Positions 1-8,276 of a DNA stretch of 64,000 nt are shown here, piece by piece. The notes beneath the pieces are model-generated. The model did no database searches. It saw only the letters and a program-made list of their open reading frames with translations, and was not told where the DNA came from. A program made the position numbers and the translations under genes. Numbering within the stretch: position 1 is the first letter of the stretch; each line of letters opens with the position of its first letter. Source of the DNA: Chitinivibrio alkaliphilus ACht1 (GTDB lineage Bacteria > Fibrobacterota > Chitinivibrionia > Chitinivibrionales > Chitinivibrionaceae); the NCBI RefSeq assembly GCF_000474745.1, contig NZ_ASJR01000006.1, positions 62,001-126,000 on the forward strand. Direction: 5' to 3'.

Positions 1-10
1 ATTGACTAAT

Positions 11-1573
11 ATGAAGTATGCACCGTGTATTATTTTGGCATTGATGCTTCCGATTTCGGTGGCGTCAATGCCCTTTGTGCCAGGTGTTCATGCACCTGGT
101 AATTCTTTTTTGGAGCATGTCGTGCAAGTGAGTGCGCGAGATGCAGAGCGTCTTACCACAGATGATCCCGATGCCTCTTTATCTACGGTAAATGGTCTTT
201 TGGGTCTGCAGTACTATTTTTCCCCGCAAGTGCAAGCCGCTGTACATCTGCCCTATTTTGCAGATCTTCTTACATTTCACAACGATCAGACAGCCTATTT
301 TGGCCCAGGTGATCTTTGTGTTACAACCTATTTTTCTCCTATGAATACTCCTTCAGGGGCGTCCTATGGAATGCATATGGGAGTTGGTTTTCCCACGGGA
401 AACTCCTCTTCAGCAGTTATTCCACGGTATGCGGGGGTGAAAGAGGCTTCTTTTACTGCGGGCACAATACGGTTACTGCCGGGTTTTTTTGGGGCTGCAG
501 ACTTTTCCCTCCTTGGAAAAAAGGCACTTCCTCTCACTGCGCACGCCTTGATTCGCGGGGACATACCTGTTGATCAGGAGAAAGAATATTCACATTTGCA
601 GGTTCAGACTGGGCTTATCTGCGACATTCCCAATCACCCATTCTCCTTTTCGCTTGATCTTGATGTGCTCCTACGTTCTGATTACCTTGTGCGTTCATAT
701 CGTGCTGGGGAATATCCGGCCATGGTTCGTACGGGAATGTTTATCGATACAAATGAACGTGGTGGTGTTCTCTACGCGTCTCTTGATTTTGGGATAACTA
801 AAGATCGCACTGTAGAGATGGATGCTGCTGATCCCATTGTGGGTGAGTACTCTGCCACGTCCGGTTTAGCCTTCACTCTTGGTTATCGTCACCCCTTTGG
901 TCAGAGATATGTTGATACGACCATCGCCACTGCTTCTCATATAGACACAGAGGAGTTTTTCACGCCAATAGATATGAGCGAAACTATTCGCTCTCTTATT
1001 ATTCCAGAATATTTTGCAACCCCTTCGGATGAGGCTCCTTCTTTGAGATTAGAGAAGGTTGCTCGTGAAACTCCCCTGTATTATGACAAATGTGTTGATA
1101 CAACTGAAAATATGGAATTGTTAGTTGATTTTTTGTTTCAGAATGATCCCTATAACCCACCCTATGGTGAACGATACACGCAAACGATGATTTGTCCTTC
1201 CGATGTACGAGATTCCTTGGGGCCCATTGTGTTATATGGCGTCACCTTTGGAGTGGGGAGTACCTCAATCTCTCCTACCGCAGCTGTTCACTTGGATCCC
1301 CTTGTGGATATTTTAGGGACATACGAATCATTACGCGTTCGTATTGGAGGACATACCGATGCTTCAGGGAATTATGACAGGAATGTTGAATTGTCACGTC
1401 AGCGAGCTCGAGCGGTGCATGACTATTTAGTATCACAGGGGATTTCCTCAGAGCGTCTTTCTGTAGAGGCCTATGGGCCAAGTAAGCCCATTGCGGATAA
1501 TAGAAGTGCCACAGGACAGCAGGTAAACCGCCGTATAGAGGTGCTTTTTTATGACGATTCTATCCTTCAATGA
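11..1573 (+). CDS. OmpA-family outer-membrane protein
   Basis: The protein has a signal peptide (MKYAPCIILALMLPISVASM), a long middle part rich in alternating beta-strand-like segments, and a C-terminal OmpA domain at about residues 405-515. That domain carries the peptidoglycan-binding pattern GHTDASG, then LSRQRARAV and NRRIEV. OmpA domains of this type anchor the outer membrane to the cell wall. The ATG at 11 is preferred because the signal peptide begins there; an in-frame TTG lies at 2, and upstream sequence is outside the window. The 3' end overlaps the convergent CheX-like gene by 14 bases. The middle part is probably a barrel, but I do not recognise its family. Confidence 0.85.
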   Translation: MKYAPCIILALMLPISVASMPFVPGVHAPGNSFLEHVVQVSARDAERLTTDDPDASLSTVNGLLGLQYYFSPQVQAAVHLPYFADLLTFHNDQTAYFGPGDLCVTTYFSPMNTPSGASYGMHMGVGFPTGNSSSAVIPRYAGVKEASFTAGTIRLLPGFFGAADFSLLGKKALPLTAHALIRGDIPVDQEKEYSHLQVQTGLICDIPNHPFSFSLDLDVLLRSDYLVRSYRAGEYPAMVRTGMFIDTNERGGVLYASLDFGITKDRTVEMDAADPIVGEYSATSGLAFTLGYRHPFGQRYVDTTIATASHIDTEEFFTPIDMSETIRSLIIPEYFATPSDEAPSLRLEKVARETPLYYDKCVDTTENMELLVDFLFQNDPYNPPYGERYTQTMICPSDVRDSLGPIVLYGVTFGVGSTSISPTAAVHLDPLVDILGTYESLRVRIGGHTDASGNYDRNVELSRQRARAVHDYLVSQGISSERLSVEAYGPSKPIADNRSATGQQVNRRIEVLFYDDSILQ

Positions 1574-2039
1574 GGGTTATTTCGATAGGGTATTTATCGT
1601 CCACGATATATCGATGCCGTAAAAGTGGTGGTCGGTGTGAATCACTGAGAACAGTTGCCTGTGGCACGCTGATAATAAAGTGCTTGACCACGGGTTCAAT
1701 TTGCAGGAGGTAGGTGCCGATAATCGTATTGAGAAGTTCCCCCATGAGATCTTTTTTGGCAGACTCCCCATGGCGACGAGATTGCTCTGGGGCAAGGGCA
1801 TCAAGGAGTTCAAGAATGTGTATCTCTGATATTATCAGTTCTGCATAGTACTTTTTTTTCCATTCTGTGAGCAATATTTCCAAGGAGCTTTTATATTTTC
1901 GAATATTCCGTTTTTCAGAAAATGGTTGCTCGTAGGCGTCTTCATTTTCGATGGTTGAAAAGGTAAGGTTCTCAAAGGCTGCACGGGTTGATTTACGTAG
2001 TGCCGGTTCGCTTTTAACTATTTCTGCATTAATATCCAT
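1560..2039 (-). CDS. cheX: CheX-like chemotaxis phosphatase
   Basis: This is a cytosolic protein of about 159 residues and the last gene of the chemotaxis operon. It contains GELLNTIIGTYL, the E-x2-N helix motif of the CheC/CheX/FliY family, whose Glu and Asn help hydrolyse the phospho-aspartate of CheY. Its place directly after a CheY gene supports that role. The ATG at 2039 follows a GGAGAG Shine-Dalgarno and overlaps the end of cheY by 11 bases; a longer in-frame reading to 2090 has no such support. Only one E-x2-N motif is visible, which fits CheX better than CheC. The N-terminal 60 residues are not recognisable. Confidence 0.62.
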   Translation of the reverse strand: MDINAEIVKSEPALRKSTRAAFENLTFSTIENEDAYEQPFSEKRNIRKYKSSLEILLTEWKKKYYAELIISEIHILELLDALAPEQSRRHGESAKKDLMGELLNTIIGTYLLQIEPVVKHFIISVPQATVLSDSHRPPLLRHRYIVDDKYPIEITLIEG

Positions 2040-2442
2040 AGGGGGTTCTCTCCTTTCTCTTTCGTTTCCCCTTGAAAAGGGACGCAACAACCGTGTTCAT
2101 CTGCTCTTGGGTAACCGGTTTAGTGAGAATATGCTGTACTCCTAGGGCAGCAAGCTCCTGTCGCTCTTCCTGATTTCCAGAACTGGTAATGACAACGATA
2201 TTTTTTGCAGGAAAGGCAGAAGTAGAACTTGTAAGCCTCTTTGCCAGTTCAAGGCCACCTGTGTGGGGCATGGTAAGGTCTGTGAAAATAACATCAACCT
2301 TGTTTGTTTGTACATATTCAAGGACTTCTTGACCGTTTGATGCTTCTGTAAAATGTGTCTCTGAAATAGTGGTGTTGCGAAGAAGTTTTATTATAAAGGA
2401 CCGAGCAAGTGGCGAGTCATCGGCAATAACAAAATGGTTCAT
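2029..2442 (-). CDS. cheY: CheY-like single-domain response regulator
   Basis: This is a stand-alone receiver domain of 137 residues. The acidic pair Asp8-Asp9, the phospho-acceptor Asp55 (in FTDLTMP), Thr/Ser after VVIT and Lys108 (in LTKP) are all present. There is no output domain, so it should act by protein contact, most likely as CheY carrying the CheA signal to the flagellar switch. The last residues are strongly basic (KGKRKRKER). The start is the ATG at 2442, 4-5 bases after GGAGGT; an upstream in-frame ATG at 2460 overlaps the previous stop but lacks a good ribosome site. Confidence 0.88.
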   Translation of the reverse strand: MNHFVIADDSPLARSFIIKLLRNTTISETHFTEASNGQEVLEYVQTNKVDVIFTDLTMPHTGGLELAKRLTSSTSAFPAKNIVVITSSGNQEERQELAALGVQHILTKPVTQEQMNTVVASLFKGKRKRKERTPYGY

Positions 2443-2456
2443 AAGACCTCCGGTAG

Positions 2457-3293
2457 TCATAATTGTAATTGGCTTCGGGTTGCGGTATATGCTGCTTCTA
2501 CAGCAAGCATGGCTGCGGAGAAATCATCTTCTCCTATGGGTATATGCTCAGGATACGATTCGTCAAGGAGGTAAGAAAAACTATCAATTCCAGTTCCGGT
2601 TCCCGTAATCATGGACGCGATATCACCTAAATGAACGGCATATGTCAAGGGTTGAAACCGCTTGTTCGCTTGAGATGGAGCATGATGCCACGTAATAGCT
2701 TGCCGGAGCGATCGGGGAAGTTTCCATGTCTTTGCAATAAGCTGTCCTGCTTCGGTGTGGGTAAACCCCGTGAGTTCTTTCTCTTTCTCGAGAAAATCTG
2801 GGCTGTCTACAAGGAGGGAGTGTTCTTTTGGAAGATGTGGAGACAGGAGTATTTTTCCAATATCATGGATGAGGCCGGCTGTATAAGCTACTTTTGCCAA
2901 ATGTCTGTCTTGTACAATTTTTTCTATAAAATAGTGACTGTATAAGGCTGTTTTAAGGGAGTGATCCCATAAGCTTGTCGCATTGGTAGAATATCCTGGA
3001 AGCTCGCCATAAATATGAGCTTCTCGAGAGAGAATCAGCGCAGTGAGTGTGGCTTCTCCGATAAAGAATATTGCCTCGTCAATCGTCTCAATTTTTCGTT
3101 CTATGTGTGTGCAGTAACGGTTGGCATGTTGGAGCACACGGAGAGACAATACAGCGTCTGTTTGAATAAGCTCGGTAAGGTTATGGAGGGAATGAGTAGG
3201 ATCTCCCATAATAGCAAGAAGACGGGTTGTGGTATCATTAAATGGTTTTAGTTCTTGTGCAGATTGAAGTACTTCCTCTTTTGTCACACCCAT
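2457..3293 (-). CDS. HDOD-domain signalling protein
   Basis: This protein of 278 residues is covered by one HDOD domain (about residues 10-210), an HD-like output domain common in bacterial signalling. Unlike many HDOD proteins it keeps an HD-type pair in GLIHDIGKILLS, so a residual phosphohydrolase function cannot be excluded. It has no receiver or GGDEF domain. It lies between cheD and cheY with gaps of 12-14 bases, so it is co-transcribed with the chemotaxis genes. The start ATG follows AGAGGAG at good spacing. Its target is unknown; involvement in chemotaxis is inferred from context. Confidence 0.85.
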   Translation of the reverse strand: MGVTKEEVLQSAQELKPFNDTTTRLLAIMGDPTHSLHNLTELIQTDAVLSLRVLQHANRYCTHIERKIETIDEAIFFIGEATLTALILSREAHIYGELPGYSTNATSLWDHSLKTALYSHYFIEKIVQDRHLAKVAYTAGLIHDIGKILLSPHLPKEHSLLVDSPDFLEKEKELTGFTHTEAGQLIAKTWKLPRSLRQAITWHHAPSQANKRFQPLTYAVHLGDIASMITGTGTGIDSFSYLLDESYPEHIPIGEDDFSAAMLAVEAAYTATRSQLQL

Positions 3294-3305
3294 ATTTGAC
3301 TCCTC

Positions 3306-3800
3306 TCACAGTTTCCAGTCAGTTTTTCCGGGGCTTGTTATTTGCGCTATACCGTTTTTCTGGAAGAGAGTAACTGTTCTGCTGAACCCCTCTCCTGTAT
3401 CCTCAGCTTTTGGGGTTATACCATATTTCCAGAGGGCTTTTTTTACAGCAAGGGTGTTGCGTTTTCCGATATTAAAGGTGTTGTTGCTATCAGATATACT
3501 GGCGCCTCCACAGAGCTTCACAATCAGTTGCCGTGGTCTGGAAATCTCTCCTGCAGTTTTTTTCATTTGTTCAAGCAGTTCTGGAACGGCGGTATCAGCA
3601 AAATAACCGGGAAGTAATTTTGCCTTTGACGGACTGATCGCTGATTCCGGGAGGGCAACATGAGCCATGCTTATACATTTTTGGCGTGGGTCAAGAATCA
3701 TCACTGCTACGCATGATCCTAAGGCATATGTTTTTAAAATGGCTCCCCCCTTGTTTGTTGCTTCAAGGTCTCCAACGCGAAGTATTATGGTGTTACTCAT
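3306..3800 (-). CDS. cheD: Chemoreceptor glutamine deamidase CheD
   Basis: CheD deamidates specific glutamines of methyl-accepting receptors and binds CheC/CheX-type phosphatases. The 164-residue protein matches the family over its length. The papain-like triad is visible as Thr24, Cys30 (in LGSCV) and His47 (in MAHVALP), with the same spacing as in the Thermotoga enzyme. KLCGGA and NIGKRN are further family signatures. It follows cheR by 14 bases in the operon. CheD and the CheX-like protein in one operon suggest a CheD/CheX adaptation loop, while no cheB gene is present here. Confidence 0.93.
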   Translation of the reverse strand: MSNTIILRVGDLEATNKGGAILKTYALGSCVAVMILDPRQKCISMAHVALPESAISPSKAKLLPGYFADTAVPELLEQMKKTAGEISRPRQLIVKLCGGASISDSNNTFNIGKRNTLAVKKALWKYGITPKAEDTGEGFSRTVTLFQKNGIAQITSPGKTDWKL

Positions 3801-3814
3801 GATGCTTCATTTCC

Positions 3815-4663
3815 TTACCGGTTCGATGATAGAGGCGGTTTTTGATAGATTGCAGATTGTACAAGCCTGAAATTATGTGAAAGGCTGTTGAGAGACTCAG
3901 AATGTCCCGTAAATAAGAAACCTCCTGGACGTAACTGGTCATAGAGACGCTGTACTAAGGCTTCTTTTGTAGGATTGTCAAAGTATATCATGACATTACG
4001 ACAGCTGATAAGATCAAAGTCTCCTTTTAGTGGATAGGGAGGAGTAACGAGATTCAGTATTTTAAACAGGACCTCTTTCTTGGCCTGTTCCTTTACCTCA
4101 TATGTCCCGTCGGATCGTTTTTTGAAATATTTTTGAATACGTGCGGGTGATATATTTTTCATTCGGTCAGCTGCGTAGATTGCGCGGTGGGCTTTGTCGA
4201 GGGCGTCTCTGCTGATATCAGTAGCAAGAAGTCCCCCGTCCCACTGGCTGTACTTGTGGCCAAAATAGTCTAAGATTTCAATCATGAGAGAGTATGGCTC
4301 TTCGCCACTTGAGGCAGCAGCACACCATATTTTGAATTTTTTTCGATGAGCGTCTTTGTTGCGATCTTCGATGTCGGGAAGTACATAGTTTTTTAGGAAG
4401 GTGAAATGTTGTATTTCCCGAAAAAAGAAGGTGTGATTTGTAGAGATGCGATTAATAAGTTCCACGAGGGCATCTTTGTGTTCACCCTTTTGAATGTAAC
4501 TGATGTACTGGGAAAAACTGGTAAAGCCATATTTCCTAAGGATGCTCTGGAGCCGACTATTCACGAGGGTTCGCTTTTTATCTGTAAGGTGTATGCCAAA
4601 TTTGTCGTAGACAATACGCGATATGGTTTCAAACTCTGTATTCGATGCGGTAATCATATTCAT
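3815..4663 (-). CDS. cheR: Chemotaxis methyltransferase CheR
   Basis: CheR transfers methyl groups from S-adenosylmethionine to glutamates of chemoreceptors. The N-terminal helical domain (residues 1-80) contains the family stretch NRISTNHTFFFRE. The SAM-binding domain follows with WCAAASSGEEPYSL, then DISRDALDKA and LISCRNVMIYFD, and it ends with LRPGGFLFTGHSES. Length (282) is typical. Only five bases separate it from cheA. The ATG at 4663 is used; a second in-frame ATG two codons later is equally possible, as neither has a strong ribosome site, which suggests translational coupling to cheA. Confidence 0.95.
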   Translation of the reverse strand: MNMITASNTEFETISRIVYDKFGIHLTDKKRTLVNSRLQSILRKYGFTSFSQYISYIQKGEHKDALVELINRISTNHTFFFREIQHFTFLKNYVLPDIEDRNKDAHRKKFKIWCAAASSGEEPYSLMIEILDYFGHKYSQWDGGLLATDISRDALDKAHRAIYAADRMKNISPARIQKYFKKRSDGTYEVKEQAKKEVLFKILNLVTPPYPLKGDFDLISCRNVMIYFDNPTKEALVQRLYDQLRPGGFLFTGHSESLNSLSHNFRLVQSAIYQKPPLSSNR

Positions 4664-4668
4664 GGTGC

Positions 4669-6963
4669 TTATCCCGTGGTTGTTTCTTGCAGAGAGAGCA
4701 TTTCGTCAGCAATTTCAATAAGAGAGCGAATATCAAGTATAAGAGACACAGATCCATCACCGAGAATGGTACATCCAGAGGCGCCCCGGGCTTTTCCAAG
4801 GTAGTCAGACAAGCCTTTAATAACGGTTTGCTGTTGGCCGATAATTTCATCTGCTAAGAGGGCAATTTCTTTTCCTCCTTGGTCAACAATAACGAGAATT
4901 CCCTCGGTGGTGTTTGTAACTGCCGTCTCCTGTTGTAATATTTCACCCAATTTTAGAACGGGGAGAAAGGTGTTATCAAGGTTCAGTATTTCTGCTCCCT
5001 CAGGGGACGTGCTGAGCATTTCCTCTGTACAGGTAATACTTCGTTTTATGGACAGGGTCGGTAGGGTATATTGATGCGGTCCAACCTTAATCAGCATTCC
5101 ATCAATAATTGCCAGGGTAAGAGGGATTCGTATGATAAAAGAACTTCCCTGGCCGCTTACACTCTGAATGTCAATTTCCCCATTCATTTTTTCAATGTTC
5201 TTTTTCACCACATCCATGCCGACCCCACGACCGGATACATCTGAGATTGATTCTGCTGTGGAAAATCCCGGGTGAAAGATGAGACGGTAGATTTCTTCAT
5301 CGGAGAGAGCGGGGATTTCCTTTTCTTTGAGAAGATTGTTTTCTATGGCTTTTTGAATAATCTTATCCCGATTCAACCCCCGGCCATCATCACTGACAAT
5401 AATCCACACTTCACCCCCCTCATGGCGTCCCTCAATGCGAATATTGCCTAATTCGCTTTTCCCATTCTGGAGGCGCTCTTGTCGTGATTCGATGCCATGA
5501 TCACAGGAGTTTCGAATAATATGTACAAGGGGATCGCCAATCAATTCAATGACTGTTTTGTCAACTTCCGTATCTTCACCGATAATTTCAAGCTTTATCT
5601 TTTTGTCTATTTTTTGTGAAAGGTCATGCACGACGCGTATCATCTTTTTAAAGGTTGATGAAAGCGGTACCATGCGAAGAGCCATGGATGCATCTTGCAA
5701 TTCGCTGCAGATGCGTCGTAATTGGTGAATTGAACGGCTAAATATCTCATCTTCAATAGTTCCAAGAGCGGGATTTCGTGTTACCATGGATTCGGCAATA
5801 ACTAATTCTCCTGAAAGGTTGATGATGTGATCAAGCTTTTCCAGTTTAACCCTGATATCATTGCGCATATTTCGCTTTAACCCCGTAAGATTTTTCGAAG
5901 AGGAGCTCTCTTTCTTTTCTTGGCCAGGACTGTCTTCTGAAACAGGAGATGTTTTGGGTTGCGGAGTGGGATCTATTTCTGGGGTATTTGAGCTGGGAGA
6001 GAGTTTGACCACCTCTGTTTTTTGCTCATGAGCTGCTGCAGCGGGGGGCTCCTTGGGAAAGCACTGGGAGAACACATCTCGCATAAGCTCAGTGTATGTT
6101 GTGAGGTTTTCAATAGACGTTCGTGTATGGTCTTGACTGATATTTCCGACGGTATTTCGTAGTAAGTCAATTGCTTCAAGGAGAAATGATACTGTATCAG
6201 GAGTGATATCAACTTTGTTTTCACGAACACCGGAGAGTATCGTCTCTACAAGATGACTGTAGTCTTCCAGGTCGTTGAAATTCATGAAGCTGCAATTGCC
6301 CTTAAAGCTGTGCATTGTGCGGTAAGCCGTATCTACAACTGCGCGGGAAAACCCTTCAGATTCTAACTCAAGGAAACATTGTTCAATCATATCTAGCTGT
6401 TCATTGGCTTCACTAATGAATGCATTGTACATATCAGGTGAGAGAAGCTCCTGGGTGGACTCATCATCGTCGGTTTCGGAAATCGTACCTGCTTGTGCAG
6501 TAGGGGTTGACGGAGGTGCTTCTTCCTCTTCCACCTTTGGCTGCGGTGCTGCTTTCCCTTCTTCCAGATGTTGACTGAGCAGAGCAGTTGTCTGTGCAAT
6601 ACGGTCTTCAAAGCCAGAATCATCCCTGTCATTTCGGATCTTTACAAGTATCTCTGTAATGAGATCGGTTGTTTTACAGAGGGTGGAGGCGATGTGCTCG
6701 GTGAGAAAAAGCTCCTCTTCACGAATGCTTTGGATGAGATTTTCCGCAACGTGCGTAATTTTTGCAATGTTCGAAAACCCAAGAAAGGCTGCACTGCTTT
6801 TCATGGAGTGAAACAGGCGAAATATGGAGTTGATTGTCTCCTTGTCCGGTGTAGGGGTGCCTGAACTTTTTTGCGAGAGTTCAATAAGGGTTGGTTCTAC
6901 CTCTTCTAGTACCTCATTGGTCTCTTCGATAAATCCGTCAATCAATTCAGCATCATAACTCAT
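4669..6963 (-). CDS. cheA: Chemotaxis histidine kinase CheA with two HPt domains
   Basis: The protein has 764 residues. It contains two HPt domains, with phospho-acceptor candidates His52 (FHSMKSSAAF) and His218 (MHSFKGNCSF), separated by an acidic, proline-rich linker. The P3 dimerisation helices (LDHIINLSGELVIAES), the ATPase domain with its N box (HIIRNSCDHGIE), G1 box (VSDDGRGL) and G2 box (GRGVGMDVV), and a CheW-like P5 domain follow. Usual CheA proteins have one HPt. It heads the operon and is expressed from a promoter at 6995-7023. The ATG is 6 bases after GGAG. No cheW or receptor gene is in the window. Confidence 0.95.
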   Translation of the reverse strand: MSYDAELIDGFIEETNEVLEEVEPTLIELSQKSSGTPTPDKETINSIFRLFHSMKSSAAFLGFSNIAKITHVAENLIQSIREEELFLTEHIASTLCKTTDLITEILVKIRNDRDDSGFEDRIAQTTALLSQHLEEGKAAPQPKVEEEEAPPSTPTAQAGTISETDDDESTQELLSPDMYNAFISEANEQLDMIEQCFLELESEGFSRAVVDTAYRTMHSFKGNCSFMNFNDLEDYSHLVETILSGVRENKVDITPDTVSFLLEAIDLLRNTVGNISQDHTRTSIENLTTYTELMRDVFSQCFPKEPPAAAAHEQKTEVVKLSPSSNTPEIDPTPQPKTSPVSEDSPGQEKKESSSSKNLTGLKRNMRNDIRVKLEKLDHIINLSGELVIAESMVTRNPALGTIEDEIFSRSIHQLRRICSELQDASMALRMVPLSSTFKKMIRVVHDLSQKIDKKIKLEIIGEDTEVDKTVIELIGDPLVHIIRNSCDHGIESRQERLQNGKSELGNIRIEGRHEGGEVWIIVSDDGRGLNRDKIIQKAIENNLLKEKEIPALSDEEIYRLIFHPGFSTAESISDVSGRGVGMDVVKKNIEKMNGEIDIQSVSGQGSSFIIRIPLTLAIIDGMLIKVGPHQYTLPTLSIKRSITCTEEMLSTSPEGAEILNLDNTFLPVLKLGEILQQETAVTNTTEGILVIVDQGGKEIALLADEIIGQQQTVIKGLSDYLGKARGASGCTILGDGSVSLILDIRSLIEIADEMLSLQETTTG

Positions 6964-6994
6964 GGTGACTCCAGAAACGTTTGCGGTTTACTGA

Positions 6995-7023
6995 ATTCTA
7001 CCATGAGTTTTATGGAAGTGCAA
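6995..7023 (-). promoter_or_regulatory. Sigma70-type promoter of the chemotaxis operon
   Basis: On the minus strand, TTGCAC (7023-7018) is followed after exactly 17 bases by TAGAAT (7000-6995). The predicted start, near 6988, leaves a leader of about 25 bases containing the GGAG ribosome site of cheA. No second promoter is obvious within the operon. No flagellar sigma28 pattern was seen. Confidence 0.72.
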
Positions 7024-7052
7024 TAAAAATAACAAATACCTTGAGGTCTCGC

Positions 7053-8264
7053 TTATAAGCCAAACTCTTCTGCCGCACGGGCCACCGTAGGAAGGTCACT
7101 ACTTTGTTTAATAACGGTAAAGTCTTCGGCGGGAATTGTCAATACACGGGAGTTGTCCACAAGAGGGAGGAGGTCCGTTGCTGCGTATCCCGTTTTGGCC
7201 GCATGAGGAAGGTCTGGGAGAACCTCTTTATCCCGTACTGCAAAGGGGGGAAGACTTTTCTCAGCAAGAACGCTATTTGAAAACACGTAGAAACCTGTAT
7301 TGAATGGGAGATGTTTGCCTGCAGGGTCGCATAGCGAGTAGGTATGCGGTGTCCGTGCATCTTTTTCGATGATGTAAATGCGTCGGGAGCGTTCGACAAA
7401 ACTCCCGTAGGGGTCATCTTGCGGAAAGGAGGTACGGCTGATTCCTATTCCAAGGGCGTCACAGGTGGTTCCTGCTGATGCCATGAGCGGAAGGATTTCT
7501 GGACGATATACGGCAGTCCCTTGAAGAACGATCGTTTTGGTTCTTCCTAAGTTGCGAAGCCAGGTAAGCACCATTTCGCCCTTTGGGAGTTGTGACTTGA
7601 GTTTCATTATAGGGCCGCCGGTCTCGTCAGGACTGGTGATGAGTTGAACCGTACCGTGGTTTTCAACCCAGGCAATTTTGTTTTCGTGAGTAAGGTGGAG
7701 CCGTTCATTTTGTGGAAGAACCTGCAGATTTGAGAGGCCGAAATTGTTGTTGCGTGAGAGTAGGTCCGGGATCACCCGTGCCGTGGTGCTTCCCACAGGT
7801 CCGGTTGTGACAATAACAGGTATTTCCGGAGAAAAACGACGGATCATGGTGAGGGTAAGCTCAAGGGTGCCGGCCTTATCTGTTCTTCCCGGAAGAGGAA
7901 AGGTGGCCTTGGTAAAATCGGTCAGGTCTTCGGGGGAATATCCCTCTGCCAGAAGACTCTGTTTAAGCCGTTCTCCTGCTCCTCCTGCCATGATGAGTAC
8001 CGCAGAGGTGCTCAGATCTTTCGGTGTTGTTTCTATTGATTGGGCATCCATGGTTGGGGGGAATCCCTGGGGGAGTGCTGTGTTTTCTGATTTTGTGCGT
8101 TCAAGGCGGCAAAGAGCTTCTTTTTTAAAAGCCACTTCTTCCACATACGCTTCATAGGAATATTTCTCTGTCACGGCATGGGCGATCCTCTCCTGGAGTT
8201 CAGGGGAGCAATGTGCGTAGTTATGAATGGCATATTGAAGTTGTGGTTGGGTCCAAGAGTGCAT
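7053..8264 (-). CDS. UDP-sugar pyrophosphorylase-like nucleotidyltransferase
   Basis: This 403-residue cytosolic protein has a nucleotidyltransferase fold. LIMAGGAGERL near residue 90 matches the nucleotide-binding loop. A conserved-type lysine in FTKATFPL, TLELTL, PVIVTTGPV and the late FNTGFYVFS resemble the UDP-glucose / UDP-N-acetylglucosamine pyrophosphorylase family. The exact sugar phosphate cannot be told from sequence. It follows the PfkB-like gene by 12 bases, so the two are likely one operon, and a kinase-nucleotidyltransferase pair would fit sugar activation. However, the partner lacks its catalytic Asp. The ATG is 6 bases after AAAAAGGA. Confidence 0.65.
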   Translation of the reverse strand: MHSWTQPQLQYAIHNYAHCSPELQERIAHAVTEKYSYEAYVEEVAFKKEALCRLERTKSENTALPQGFPPTMDAQSIETTPKDLSTSAVLIMAGGAGERLKQSLLAEGYSPEDLTDFTKATFPLPGRTDKAGTLELTLTMIRRFSPEIPVIVTTGPVGSTTARVIPDLLSRNNNFGLSNLQVLPQNERLHLTHENKIAWVENHGTVQLITSPDETGGPIMKLKSQLPKGEMVLTWLRNLGRTKTIVLQGTAVYRPEILPLMASAGTTCDALGIGISRTSFPQDDPYGSFVERSRRIYIIEKDARTPHTYSLCDPAGKHLPFNTGFYVFSNSVLAEKSLPPFAVRDKEVLPDLPHAAKTGYAATDLLPLVDNSRVLTIPAEDFTVIKQSSDLPTVARAAEEFGL

Positions 8265-8276
8265 AAGTGATCCTTT

